In this document: positions 1-10,515 of the stretch, one piece after another
Numbering within the stretch: the stretch's first letter is position 1
How the letters are laid out: every line of letters starts with the position of its first letter
Source of the DNA: Chelonoidis abingdonii
Taxonomy: Eukaryota; Chordata; Testudines; Testudinidae
Direction: 5' to 3'
NCBI RefSeq assembly: GCF_003597395.2
Contig: NC_133773.1
Span: forward strand, 65,473,843-65,537,842
DNA length: 64,000 bases
Position numbers and translations under genes: made by a program
The notes under the pieces: generated by a model
What the model saw: the letters and a program-made list of their open reading frames with translations, nothing else
Databases searched by the model: none
What the model was told of the DNA's origin: nothing

Positions 1-38
1 GGAGTCAGGTGCTCTAACTGGAGTCAGGTGCTCTAATT
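1..38. repeat. 19-nt tandem duplication
   Basis: A 19-nt unit beginning GGAGTCAGGTGCTC occurs twice in direct succession, differing at one base. It may continue to the left of the window. Confidence 0.7.
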
Positions 39-339
39 GGCCACAGCTGTTCTAGTTAATCTAAAGCAAACCTTCCTCCCTTGGCAGGGAATCAGGCCCC
101 TTGCTAACACTCTTATGCTGCCCTCTGGCCATGCTGTATCACATTACCCGCAGAAGTCTATGGATGCTCAGCAGTTTTAAAAAAGTATTTAGTTGCCTAA
201 AAAAATTTAGGAGCATAAATTTAGGGAATTTACATTTGAAAAGCTTGGCCCAAATCTTCCATATGCAGTCCAGTCCCCCAGCCTCTCTCATTCTGGTTTC
301 CACTTCTGACACTGTCACTGACTTACCTCTTGACCTTAG

Positions 340-430
340 TCCAATGACCTCTCAGTGATGCTTTCTCTTTATCTACGCAATAGGGATAGTGATACTTACC
401 TTCCCTTGTAAAGCACTTTGAAACCCACAA
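340..430 (+). repeat. MIR-like SINE remnant
   Basis: The stretch has the weak pattern of a MIR 3' half (a pyrimidine-rich count-like motif, then ATAGGGATAGTGATA, then AAAGCACTTTGAA). It is too diverged to be certain. Confidence 0.3.
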
Positions 431-3392
431 AAAAAAAGCTTTATATCAGAGTTAAATATATTATACATTGATGGGCCCTAAATCTGATCTATTTTTCCTT
501 CTATCAATAATCAAAGTTCATGTAATTATTTATGGGTTTTCTCCAAAGCAGATATATCAGTGCTCTCCAAACAAAGCAAACGCCTCCCTGCACATAAAAA
601 AGGTTCAGCATAACAACCACCACCTCACTGTTATTTATTATTTTAATGTTATGAAAATATCATGCCAATTTCCATTAAGATTTGTAAAAAGGTTAAACAC
701 AGGAAATGTTTGTGATTCACAGGAAACAAAGATGAACCAAAACAAAACATTTCAACTTTATAACACAAATGGAATTACTGGAGCATGTCTTTGTAGCTGG
801 AGTAGAGAACAGTAACCCAGATTGCTGGCTGCTGCAGGGAAAATGTGAAGGCAGAGAGAAATAAAGATAAGGGGCTTCATTCTCAGATGGTATAAATTGG
901 CATAGACCCATTAAAGCCTGTCAACTTACACCAAGAAAGGCTCTGGCCCAATTTGAATAACAACAAAAGGTAGTTATAGGCCTGACTCTACATGCTACTG
1001 AGTGCTTTTAAATTCAGTTGATTACAGAAGGAGCTGAGAGGTCTCAGAAACATCCAGGATCAAGCCCATTATCTCCCACTGCTGCTGGGCCCCTGCTCTC
1101 AACCATTCCTATAGATGCTGCTGCAGAGACGCGAGTTAGAACCCCTTTCTTGATTTCAGTGATGCTGCTACTCCTTGCAGTCCTTTCCAGAGATGTCTAT
1201 GCTCCACATCACTGTAGTATATGAATCTCTCTCATACATATAATTAAAATATATCCTCCCAAGCCCACATGAGGAAAAGAAGTAGTAATGGAGACACAGA
1301 CTGATGTAAGTGGCACCCCCAAGGTCTGTTAATTTAAAAAAAAAACAGAATGAAAGTTGGGGGATGCACACCTCAACATGGCTTATATCAGCAAAAAAGC
1401 CTTTTCTAGTTTAGCTTATATCATTAGGGAAGGTGGTCTAACTACAATGGCAAACAAAAAAACAAAAAAAACCACACCTTGTTTTGCTGGTACAAGCTAT
1501 GTCTCCACTAAGGACCAGTAGAGCTATCCTAGCAAAGCCTTCTCCGTGTAAGGTAGCCCTCTGAACAATAAAGAAATGATGTTAGCAACTTAAACAGATC
1601 TCAGAAGTGTTGATTAAAGTATTTCCCCTTTTTCTTCCACATCTTAGCTGTAAGCATTACACACTTTGGAGAGATCTTGGAAGGGAAGAAAATCTTGTGT
1701 GTGTGAATGCAGATTTTAAGGAGTCTGTGAGGAGTGTGTAAGTATTGGATTTTTATGTAACAAAATATTGTGAGAATATGACCTCTGGTCTCTCACTCAC
1801 ATCCAGCTATATGACAGCAAGCAATTCACAGCACAACTCAATCTGATAAAGGGCACACAAAAGAGACATCGTTTAAAAGCTGCTGAATGGGCGAGTTCTC
1901 ATTGCCTTGACATTAATAATTGATAACGAGTGTGCCTGAATGTTCATATCTTTTGGTGTGATGGAAAGAGCATGCTAAATATGTTGGGTGTAAGAGAAAA
2001 TCTTAGGCTATCTTTCTCATTGTGTAGAGGTCAGTAAAGAAACGTGACAACTCTAATCACACCTGTGCCAAATTCTCAGCATCCATTTGCACATAACCAG
2101 TGATAAAGTGAGCAGAAACAATGCTACTCAAAATCAAATACTTTCGCACTCTAAATAGGTTTTTGTTGCAAAAACAACTCTGTAAAATCCATTGGACTAG
2201 ATCTTCAGCTGGTATAAACTGGGAGAGCCCTTCTGACTTTAGTGGAGCTATGCCAGTTCAAACCATATGAGGATCAAGCCCACATATATAGATAGGGGAT
2301 CCATTTCAGCACATCAGAAAATCTGGGGTGGAGAAAGGACTGTTGCCATCATTGCAATCCTGAATAGGGATCTCAGACCCTAAGCAAGAAGTGTAACAAA
2401 GATGTCCAGCAGTACCTTTTAAGTTATATTGGAGTTGGTCCTGAAATCCAAGAAGCCCTCAGAACCATCTCTCTAATGCTGTCCTTTCCAGGGCAGGAGA
2501 GAATTTAGCTCATAATCTACCTGTATCCTACTACTTCACTACAGATTAGGTCCTAAATATGCCAGTACAGACATATCCAGTCTACAGATGAAGAAATTCA
2601 CAATGGACATGCTGTGCGGCCATTTTGCTTGGCCAAAGTGCACAATAAGATGGGCTGTGCCCTGACATCAAACAATTCCCCTAGTAGGTATCTCTTCCTG
2701 TTTTATAGGTAAGGGGGCACAGGATATGAGCAAGGAATGACCTGAAAACCTCAGGGCAGCATGTGGAATAGCTACTGATCTACTGAGTAGCCAGCATATG
2801 CACTGAAAGTGATGTGGCCTTCTCCAGGGCCCTTCCAACCTCTCTGCAGGAATCATTAATGGTACCTTTCTAAAAAGACAAACTCTTGTACATTTTGTCT
2901 TTCCCACTGAAAAACTAAGAGGAAGAAGTGTCCCAAAAACTCTGAGTTAAATTTTACAGCAGCTAAGCCATTCCTGTATACGAGACAGTGTTTTGAGACA
3001 GCACAGAGGGACTAGAAATGTAGCCTTGAGGCTGTGCAGTCCAAGGAAATCCAGATTCATTCTGGTGGACCTGTGGGAGTTTGCCACAGGCAGGCATTAC
3101 ATCCTATACAGATTTCTGCTTGCAAATCAATTTGGTTTGGATGGATGTAAATGAGATACTCCCTAATTCCATACCTCCATGCTGACATTACCAGACCCTA
3201 AAGCCCAGGTTTCCAGCCCTAGGATGTTGAGAAGGCTTGGATGTAGGAAGATCATCCACCATTTGCTCCAATGCCCTTACCACGCATTATGACATTTTCC
3301 CACTTCTTTGCAGCCCTTGCTTTGCTCATTTATATCTCAGTAACAAAGGAGTTCTTCCAGCTAACCTTTACTGGGAACAAATTGGTATATAT
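431..3392. other. GASK1B intron sequence, no gene seen
   Basis: AT-rich DNA without a convincing exon. The open frames are short and lack family resemblance. A possible MITE fragment with a CTGGTACAAGCTATGTCTCC end lies near 1480-1565. Position downstream of the GASK1B coding exon on the minus strand makes this intronic for that gene. Confidence 0.6.
2199..2284. repeat. palindromic MITE-like repeat (TGGTATAAAC type)
   Basis: Two imperfect inverted halves centre on TGACTTTAGTGGAGCTATGC: the left reads CTTCAGCTGGTATAAAC and the right CCAGTTCAAACCATATGAGG. Related pieces occur near 21720 and 52190. The class assignment is from memory of amniote genomes. Confidence 0.4.
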
Positions 3393-3665
3393 ATAATAGA
3401 ATCATAGAATATCAGGGTTGGAAGGGACCTCAGGAGGTCATCTAGTCCAACCCCCTGCTCAAAGCAGGACCAATCCCCAACTAAATCATCCCAGCCAGGG
3501 CTTCATCAAGCCTTACCTTAAAAATCTCTAAGGAACGAGATCTACCACCTCCCTAGGTAACCCATTCCAGTGCTTCCTCCTAGTGAAAAAGTTTTTCCTA
3601 ATATCCAACCTAAACCTCCCCTGCTGCAACTTGAGACCATTACTCCTTGTTCTGTCAAATATTTG
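3393..3665 (-). mobile_element. CR1 LINE 3' end fragment
   Basis: Read on the plus strand it begins with the reverse complement of a CR1 tail (AGAATCATAGAATATCAGGG, then TTGGAAGGGACCTCAGGAGG and TCATCTAGTCCAACCCCCTG) and runs about 270 bp into the CR1 3' region. This is a 5'-truncated copy inserted on the minus strand, the usual CR1 form. Confidence 0.9.
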
Positions 3666-6101
3666 CATATTCATAGAATTATTTTTGCTTCGTTTTCAAA
3701 TCAAAATTGTGGAAGGCTTTGTCCACCTTTAGTCTCTATGCCTATATTATTTTTTGATAAGTCACTGGCAAAGAATATTGAGGAAATAGTTATCGTGACC
3801 CAACTTTCCTTTCTGGCAAGGCAGAAATGTCACAGAACAATTTAAACCTGTGGCAAATGGTTCACTTTTCATTAGGGGAGTGGCAAGCAGAGATCTCTCT
3901 GGTGCAGTATTTTGCTAGCCTCTCTGTCACCTATCAAGGGAGGTGTTTTGGTTTTTTGGAAACAAAAAATAAACTCAAAGTAGTTTGGGGGTTTACAAAG
4001 CGCCTCTTTGAAAATGCTTTTGACAAAATGAATGGCAATTTTAAGGAGCCTAATTTTTTTAAGATTTTAATGCTACATCAAACATGTCGTTACATTGCTT
4101 ACACCATGACTGAGGCATGCTAAAGGGATGTGCCAGCTTAGACCTTGTCGAGGAGTCCAATCCTGCATTGCTTACTTTCTCATGAGTAGTCTTACTCACA
4201 CAAGCAGTCCCACTGAAATCACTTGGGCGGCCCACAAACAGATTACTCAAATGAGTAAAGGCTACAGGAGCAGGCTCATTAATTGTTCATCCTATTTTCT
4301 AAAATAATTTTTCATTCCTTTTCTAAACAAGAAGAGAACAACGGAGGAGGTGTTTGCTGCTGAAATTTGTGTAGTTAATTAACAATCCAAGCCAAATACA
4401 TTCAAGCAAGTAACTATGGTAACCAAGGCCGGCATTTGAAATCCAACATGTTTCAAGATTAATGAAATGGAGAGAGGTAAGGTGCTGTGGCTGTTCCAGA
4501 AGCTGAACTCACCCTTTAGCTGGAAAACATGAAACAAGACCCAAAAGGAAAAATGACTTTTTTCTCCTCATTACCTAGCAAGACTTTTTATGCTGAATGA
4601 ACAAAACCAATTACAGGGAAAAGGAGGCTGAAGAAAATAGAATCTCTCTCCCAGCCAATCCAAAAGATGTTACCTTCTGAAGACATTAAGCAATTCAGTC
4701 TACAGTTAACCTAATAGCAGTTTCCACTGGGCCTGCAGTCTGTCATCTGTGCAGCCCTGCTCTAAAAATTTCTGAAACTGAACTGAAACTGAATTGACTG
4801 AAACTAAACTACCTTAATTCCTTATGACAGCTCTATAGCAATAAATCCTGTTCCTAAAAATAGAGTATGCATAGTGCATCTTCCATGCTCTGCTACTATG
4901 AATAATATTCAAAAGCCACGAAAATGTTATTCCTAGAGATTCATTCATATTGTCGTAAAGACTGCCAGAGAGAAGGCTTACACAGTGTTGATAAATCACA
5001 GATCGGTATGTTCTTTTCCTGCCATCAACTTTTGCAAGGACATTTTTGCTTTACCTTTTCTCTGATAAAATACAGGCTGATATACAAAACATTTTGTATA
5101 AAATAATCTTCTTCAGTACTGAGAAATGAACAGCAAAAACAAATAGCAATGATTCAGTAAAATATAATGCAGCTCTTTCAGCTTATGATCTGTGTATATT
5201 TATCATTTAGGCTGAAGACACATTTAACAAGACAGTAATGTTAAAGATAGACTTATCAATTTACATTGAATCTATTAAATCTAATTTTAATTTCATTTTA
5301 GGATGAAGAAAAATATGATATTCTGTTAAAAGCAATTTGCATTGTACACACTACAAGCACATTAAGCATCTATAGCAGGTGTATTTATTTAGCTAGATAC
5401 AGGTGTGTCGTGAGCTTTAAGTTGTCAAACAGAAGAATCCACTGAGACTTCAGTGACTGCACAATTTCAATTTTAATTTCCAGAGGCATTTGTGCTTTTG
5501 GGATTATGCCAAAGCAGTTCAAGAAGGAGCTCTAAGACCTCCCTCAATAGGTGCTTGGGCTAACAGAAATGTCTCCCCTATCCACTACTTGTGGCAAATG
5601 AATTCCAGAGCTGGTTATCCACAATATCTTGTAAAAGTGAAATCAAGGGGACGTGAAAGAGGAAAAATTAATCTCTGAAGCACAGAGCACTGTGCTGAGA
5701 GACTTCCAGACTGTATCCTCTTCAATTTCATTTTGATTAGTCTATATAATTCATATTCACTACAAATGATATGTAAAAAAAGATCACCCCCCCCCTTTCC
5801 CCTCACTCAAATTAGTCTTCTGTGGAAAGGAAGTTGTCTGTATACTCTCAATAACTCTCATTAGTCTATAAGGCAGCAAGAAGCATTAATAAACTCTGCG
5901 TGTATTATATCCTTCAGGACAGAATTATTACACTGCAGAGGAACCCTGAAATTATGTAAACACATATTCCAGATTAAGTTCCCTGTAACTGTGCTCTGTA
6001 GAGCTGCTTCTCAGACTATCTGAAATTAAAGCCTGCTGTTGACCAAATACAAAACACTGGAGTCTCCCAGATGGAAACTAAAAATCAAGTGAATTTGTTA
6101 C
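3666..6101. other. GASK1B intron, gene-poor
   Basis: No exon-like sequence was found apart from a palindromic repeat at about 4140-4275. The GASK1B donor site lies at 6100-6101 (minus-strand GTAACA), so this is the 5' part of that intron. A run of C occurs near 5767-5778. Confidence 0.6.
4140..4275. repeat. palindromic MITE-like repeat (ACTCATGAGTA type)
   Basis: The left half contains CAATCCTGCATTGCTTAC and CATGAGTAGTCTTACTCAC; the right half has the inverse pattern ACTCAAATGAGTAAAGG and AGGAGCAGG. It resembles short palindromic repeats common in turtle and bird DNA. Confidence 0.4.
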
Positions 6102-7062
6102 CTTGGATGAACTCTGATTTCCTGCTTACAGAAGGTAGGGTCTTCTTCAGCCCCAGGATCCTGTCTAAATGGAAGGCGAACACCTCGCTCATATCAAGGG
6201 GTCTCTTGATGAGGCCACAGTATCCTTGACTACAAGCTGCTCCTGTGGCACTGGGATTCCTTTCAAACACCAATAGGACTCCATGCAGAGAGGGTGCTTC
6301 TTGGATACTGCCTATCCGGGAATCTGCCAGCAAACGCATGCTTAGGATGTCATCTTTGCTCAGCCACGAGGGGGACTTCTCACTGTATATCCTGATATTA
6401 CTCTCCCAAGCCTGGGGCTGCACATTTACACCTCCTGAAACCCCAATATGTCTTCGGTGTCCCCTGCCCGCTGCCTCCCTCTCTCCATCCCAGTGCTTCT
6501 TCAGTTGGTGCCTTGGTGTCTCTGGATCTACTGCTGCCCTCATTATTCCCATGGAGTAGCTAGTCCGCCCCTGCTGCTGGGACAAGGCCTCCTCCTGCCC
6601 AGTGACACCTGCTGGAAAGTGCTGCCTATAGGGCAAAGGGAATGCATGCTTCTTCCTGAGCTTGGGTTTCACGCTGCCTCGGATGTTGGTGGGTTTACTG
6701 CGCTTGGACCGCAGTGTGATGTACACCACGTTCGGTGGCGCTGAGGTCCCATTGCCAGCCATCTGGGGCCCTTGGAGATCAGGTGGAGACAAAGTGCCAT
6801 CCACTGGGATCCCCAGAAAAGGTGTCTGACCAGCATCTTGAAGACTCCTGGAACTGACCTTCTGGCGTCCCCCTCTGTGCTGGGGTAAAATGTGACCCAC
6901 TTGACTGACCAGAAACCCCAGGTATAGCACACAGGCTACACCCAGCAGCAGATTCCTCCTGGTCCTGGGACGCCTGCCACTGCAGAGCCTCAGCATCCGT
7001 GGGGTGCACAGCGAGCAAACAAACCAGTTTATGATTTGGCCTGGCTGATCTAGGAAGGTCAT
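6102..7062 (-). CDS. GASK1B: GASK1B (FAM198B) first coding exon, Golgi-associated kinase-like protein, N-terminal part
   Basis: Encodes residues 1-320 plus one base of codon 321; the rest lies off the left edge. GASK1B belongs to the FAM198 family, related to FAM20-type secretory-pathway kinases, and is a Golgi type II membrane protein of poorly known substrate. Seen here: a short cytosolic tail (MTFLDQPGQIINWF), a basic cluster RRPRTRR at 30-36, a hydrophobic signal anchor at about 38-53, an N-glycosylation sequon NGT, a conserved VVYITLRSKRSKP block, and at the exon end LDMSEVFAFHLDRILGL, the start of the kinase-like domain. The start at 7062 is the first ATG of the frame: an in-frame TAG lies at 7153-7155 and the only upstream start-like codon (7146) is GTG. 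The exon ends at a canonical donor (AAG then GTAACA). No frameshift or stop is seen. Identification is by remembered family resemblance. Confidence 0.92.
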
Positions 7063-7133
7063 TTCTCTGGTGAATCCACATGATGAAAGCAGCTTATAGT
7101 CTTCAGTGATTTCCAGCCAGGAGGATGATGCAT
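7059..7133 (-). promoter_or_regulatory. upstream ORF overlapping the GASK1B start
   Basis: An ATG at 7133-7131 opens a 24-codon frame whose TGA (7061-7059) overlaps the main ATG (7062-7060) as ATGA. A second upstream ATG at 7081 opens a 100-codon frame, out of phase with GASK1B, down to 6779. Both have a purine at -3. Such layouts commonly lower or condition main-frame translation; here that effect is inferred. Confidence 0.5.
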
Positions 7134-7363
7134 GATTTCCCTTCACAGATCTCTATTTCTTCTTTTCCAAACAGCTTCCAGTGCAAGTGATGCACAGGGG
7201 CCAGTGGTGTGGCTGAGAATGACTCTGACACCACCTCAACAAGCTGCTAAACTCTTATCAGCCAGCACAGGGGAAGTGACTTGTTTCAGAGAATGAACGG
7301 AGTCAACTGTGTAAAAAAAGTTAAATGAGTCAGGATCCAAAATGTCTGAGTCCCCTCTGTGAG
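7063..7363 (-). other. GASK1B: putative GASK1B 5' UTR part of the coding exon
   Basis: Upstream of the start, the minus strand has a strong splice acceptor (CTTTTTCCTTTCACAG) ending at 7364, so the exon may begin at 7363 with about 300 nt of leader. The earlier non-coding exon and promoter were not found. The boundary is inferred from the splice motif only. Confidence 0.5.
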
Positions 7364-8435
7364 CTGTGAAAGGAAAAAGATTGCAAATAATATTTCATTA
7401 GCCACACGGCATATCTCTTTCTCACTGTATAGATCTAAAGAAAAAGTAGAGATCTAGAGACATGCCATATTAGAGATTTCAGATTAAAATGAGAAGATAA
7501 ATAAAACCCTAACATCATGGAACACAAGTTACAATTTACAGTCCCAAGTAATTGAACTCCCGCACTAGGAGGAAGACTTGGAAAAGCCAGACTTTCCTCT
7601 TCTTATGTTTATGGTAGGCACGTCCTCAAAGTAAAACCACATCTTTTGTTGCCTCATGTTAGTTTTAAAATATAGTGTTATAACCAGCCCAGTAACTGTA
7701 CCAATTCAAATATGAACATTTCCATTATCAAACAATGATTACACCCTGGCCCAGTAACAGCTCACATGCTTCATAATCCTACATTAAAAATAAAATATTG
7801 TTAAATCTATACTCTTGTGAAGCTATAAAATAGCATTTCCTAAACGACTGACTATAATTTTCAAATAAAATAAAAAGTACTGTCATCTCAAGGAAAAAAA
7901 CCCATAAATGCAGAGTTTATTGCACTACAAAGATATAGAAATAGTCTTACCTATTCAGCTTGCCCCATCCTTGGCTGTGGTAAATCTCTTATAATAATGC
8001 CAAGAACTTAGTAAAAGCAGCGTTTCTTAATGTACCCTAACACACATCCCAGATTTATGTGTGCTCCACATTTTAAATATTTGATTGCAGGCTTAATGCT
8101 CTTTGCAAATGTACTAGCTGCACAGGGAAGCTGTTTGCATATGAACTGCTATAAACTTACATGAACCTTGTTATAAAAAACCCTTCTATTTTAAATTCTG
8201 CAGTGAAAAGTCCTGTGAATGGTATGCCTTCTAAAAGTACGTTCCAGCAGTTTCTAACTCCTGAGGGCCCTCTAGTGCACTGCATGCAAACATGTTTACG
8301 AAATGCCAGTCTTCCACAGTAAAGAGGAAAATTAGATCTTATATCAAAAAAGTAACCAGCTTTAAAAGTATAAGAATCATAATATATAGAAGTTACATAG
8401 TACCATTCATCTCTAGTTCTAAAAGGGGACATATC
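7364..8435. other. non-coding, nothing recognised
   Basis: AT-rich sequence upstream of the GASK1B coding exon, presumably its 5' intron. No repeat family or exon was recognised. Confidence 0.5.
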
Positions 8436-8572
8436 ATTGGCCTCACTTTACAGATGGGAAACCTGTAGCACAGAGAAGTTACATGACTTGCCCAAGATCG
8501 GACAACAAGATAGTGGCAGAGCTAAGCACAGAACCCAGGACTTTTGATGCCTCCTCTGGTGCCCTATCCGAC
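8436..8572 (-). repeat. MIR SINE remnant
   Basis: The plus strand reads as the complement of the MIR core: TTTACAGATGGGAAACCTG, CACAGAGAAGTTACATGAC, TTGCCCAAGATC, then GGCAGAGCTAAGCACAGAAC and CCAGGACTTTTGATGCC. The order of blocks fits an old MIR on the minus strand. Confidence 0.75.
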
Positions 8573-9439
8573 TAGACCTTACAGAAGCCTATAAACTTAA
8601 TGCTCTGTAAAAAATAGCAAAAACTTATTTGTTCCACACAAGTTTCCATTTTCCTTATGGCTCATTATAATGGAGAGAATCTCTTTCCCATTACTAATAA
8701 TAATGGGAAAAGCACTCAAATGTGAACATATATTTTAGATAAATTTCAAAATTACTTACAATATTGTATGGTTAGAAGTGGTTTTATTTTAAATTAACTT
8801 GGCCTTTGTAGTCTTTACATGTGGATATTGTCTAAGAGTTATGCATCAAGTTAGGAACTCCCTATACTGATACATTTTCTGTGAGGACAATGCTCCTGTG
8901 AACTGTTTCCTCTAAACCTGATTTCTCTTTGAAGGGAACAGGTGAGCTGTAGACAGAAGAAAAGAGTTTTCCCCTTCTACTTATGGCTCCCCCTCTCTTA
9001 TTCTATTTCAAGTTTTTAACTGAGAATTTGAACTGACATTTCTCAAACTAGTAGGATTAATTCAAACAAGCTAACAAGGTGCATTAACAACTTTGCACTA
9101 ATCTTGTTAGCACTTTTGGCTATTCTTCCCTGTAGCAAGTGTTATGTGTGTTTCCAGAGGTGGCTCTCATCTCTGAATCAATACTGAACCAAAGCCCCAG
9201 CATAGAGGCACTGTTCTGCTGGAGGTGTCTTCTTATAGTTGGGATGCAAAAGCCAAGGTCCCGAACACCTGTGGTCATAAATATTTCCTGAATATTATTT
9301 GAAAGAGTAGAGTTATTAACACTGGTGTTCTGGTCAAATTCCAACTTGGCTAATTGCACTTTGTCTCCCTAAATTTCTCCTGCAATTTCAGTTAGATTCT
9401 GTCTTCATCTTCACTTCCTGTCCTGAACTATTTTATAGA
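8573..9439. other. non-coding, nothing recognised
   Basis: No gene or clear repeat. One minus-strand open stretch (9359-9120) has no family resemblance. Confidence 0.5.
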
Positions 9440-9660
9440 ACTGCTGTGTACCACTGGCAAGTCATCTTCTTCTCATGTCACTAATTAAGTTATCACTACT
9501 ACAAATCTCTTCATTGCTTCCTTTCACTTACTGCATCAAATTCAAGTTCCTTATCCAGACCTTCAGGGCCCTGCATAATTTTGCTCTCACCCCTATCTTC
9601 TCTCTTCTTATTCATTACACTTGTTGCCAGCTCTTTATCCTCCCCATTTATGAATAGTTT
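9440..9660 (+). mobile_element. L3/CR1-like ancient LINE 3' fragment
   Basis: Blocks such as CTTTCACTTACTGCATCAAA, TTCAAGTTCCTTATCCAGAC and CTTCAGGGCCCTGCATAATT follow the sense 3' end of old L3-type LINEs. A downstream part of the same type lies at 10270-10515, so a single old copy may have been split. Confidence 0.5.
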
Positions 9661-9863
9661 TCGTCCTGTCTCTCAGCTTGTACCTTCTGATGCCAAGCAG
9701 ACTTCGGAGCCAAGAAGTTCATGACCGTTGCCAGTTTCAGAGATTCAGAAATATCAAGGCTAATATGAGAGGTTTAAAAAAAAGTATTGTCTCACCCTTT
9801 TCATTACAGACAGCCTTCAAAATGTAAACTGGTGGCTAGGAATGTCAGTTTGTTTATTGACTT

Positions 9864-10073
9864 GTGAAATCCACCACCATCTGTACCTCAGTATTTGGAA
9901 GAAACCCAGCCCGATTTATGGCTCTAGGAGATAGTGCCACCCAAGCTGTTGCTGGTGCTAAGACTGCTTCAAGCTCCCGACCAGCTGGAGGCCTGCATCT
10001 ACGCCAACTCTTCTACGAGGCAGTCAATGTGGCCTTTGGCCAAATTGTGGGCAGTTCAAACAGCATGAACTGA
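9864..10073 (+). other. open stretch of unknown origin
   Basis: About 69 codons without a stop, richer in GC than its surroundings, between two L3-like pieces. Its product (with blocks FGRNPARFMALGD and GLHLRQLFYEAVNVAFGQ) was not recognised. No splice or start context supports a gene. It could be a processed pseudogene fragment or part of an unclassified repeat. Confidence 0.25.
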
Positions 10074-10109
10074 AGCCTTCTGTAGCAGGCTAGTGGATTA
10101 GATATGGGA

Positions 10110-10262
10110 CTGAATGTTAAGGCATCTGCATTCAGATCAAAGCTCTGACCCAGACACCCTTTGTTTTCTTAGGCAAGTTACTTAATCTCTCCGACTCAGA
10201 TTCCACATCTCTAAAATTGGGATGATAAATAGTTACCTATCTTACAGGGAAGTTGTGATAAT
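10110..10262 (+). repeat. MIR SINE remnant
   Basis: Sense MIR blocks in order: AGCTCTGACCCAGACACC, GGCAAGTTACTTAATCTCTC, CATCTCTAAAATTGGGATG, then ATAGTTACCTATCTTACAGG and GTTGTGATAATTAA. The 3' half is the better preserved part. Confidence 0.75.
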
Positions 10263-10269
10263 TAATTCA

Positions 10270-10515
10270 CCAGAATGCACACTAAACCTCCAGTGCATGT
10301 GGCCTATGGTTGGAACAGCTTCCCACATACTGACAAGCCATACTCTGTACTCTGTGTCTCTCTTAACATTCAGGATTTCTTCCTCTTTCTTCTCGCCTAA
10401 ATCCCTCCTCATGGCCCTTTCCTTCCTATGTCTTCTCTTTGTTTGTCTAGTCCACTTTAGAATGTAAACTCTTTAGGATAGAGCACATTTCTTACTCTGT
10501 TTGTAGAGCAAAATG
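10270..10515 (+). mobile_element. L3-like ancient LINE tail
   Basis: Contains TGGAACAGCTTCCCAC, CTAAATCCCTCCTCATGGCC and AATGTAAACTCTTTAGGATA, the typical order at the 3' end of L3-type LINEs, ending near TTTGTAGAGCAAAATGCAC. Confidence 0.5.

Noticed and set aside
7063..7146. A longer GASK1B protein starting at 7146
   Set aside because: The codon there is GTG, an in-frame TAG lies just upstream, and the family similarity begins at the ATG at 7062.
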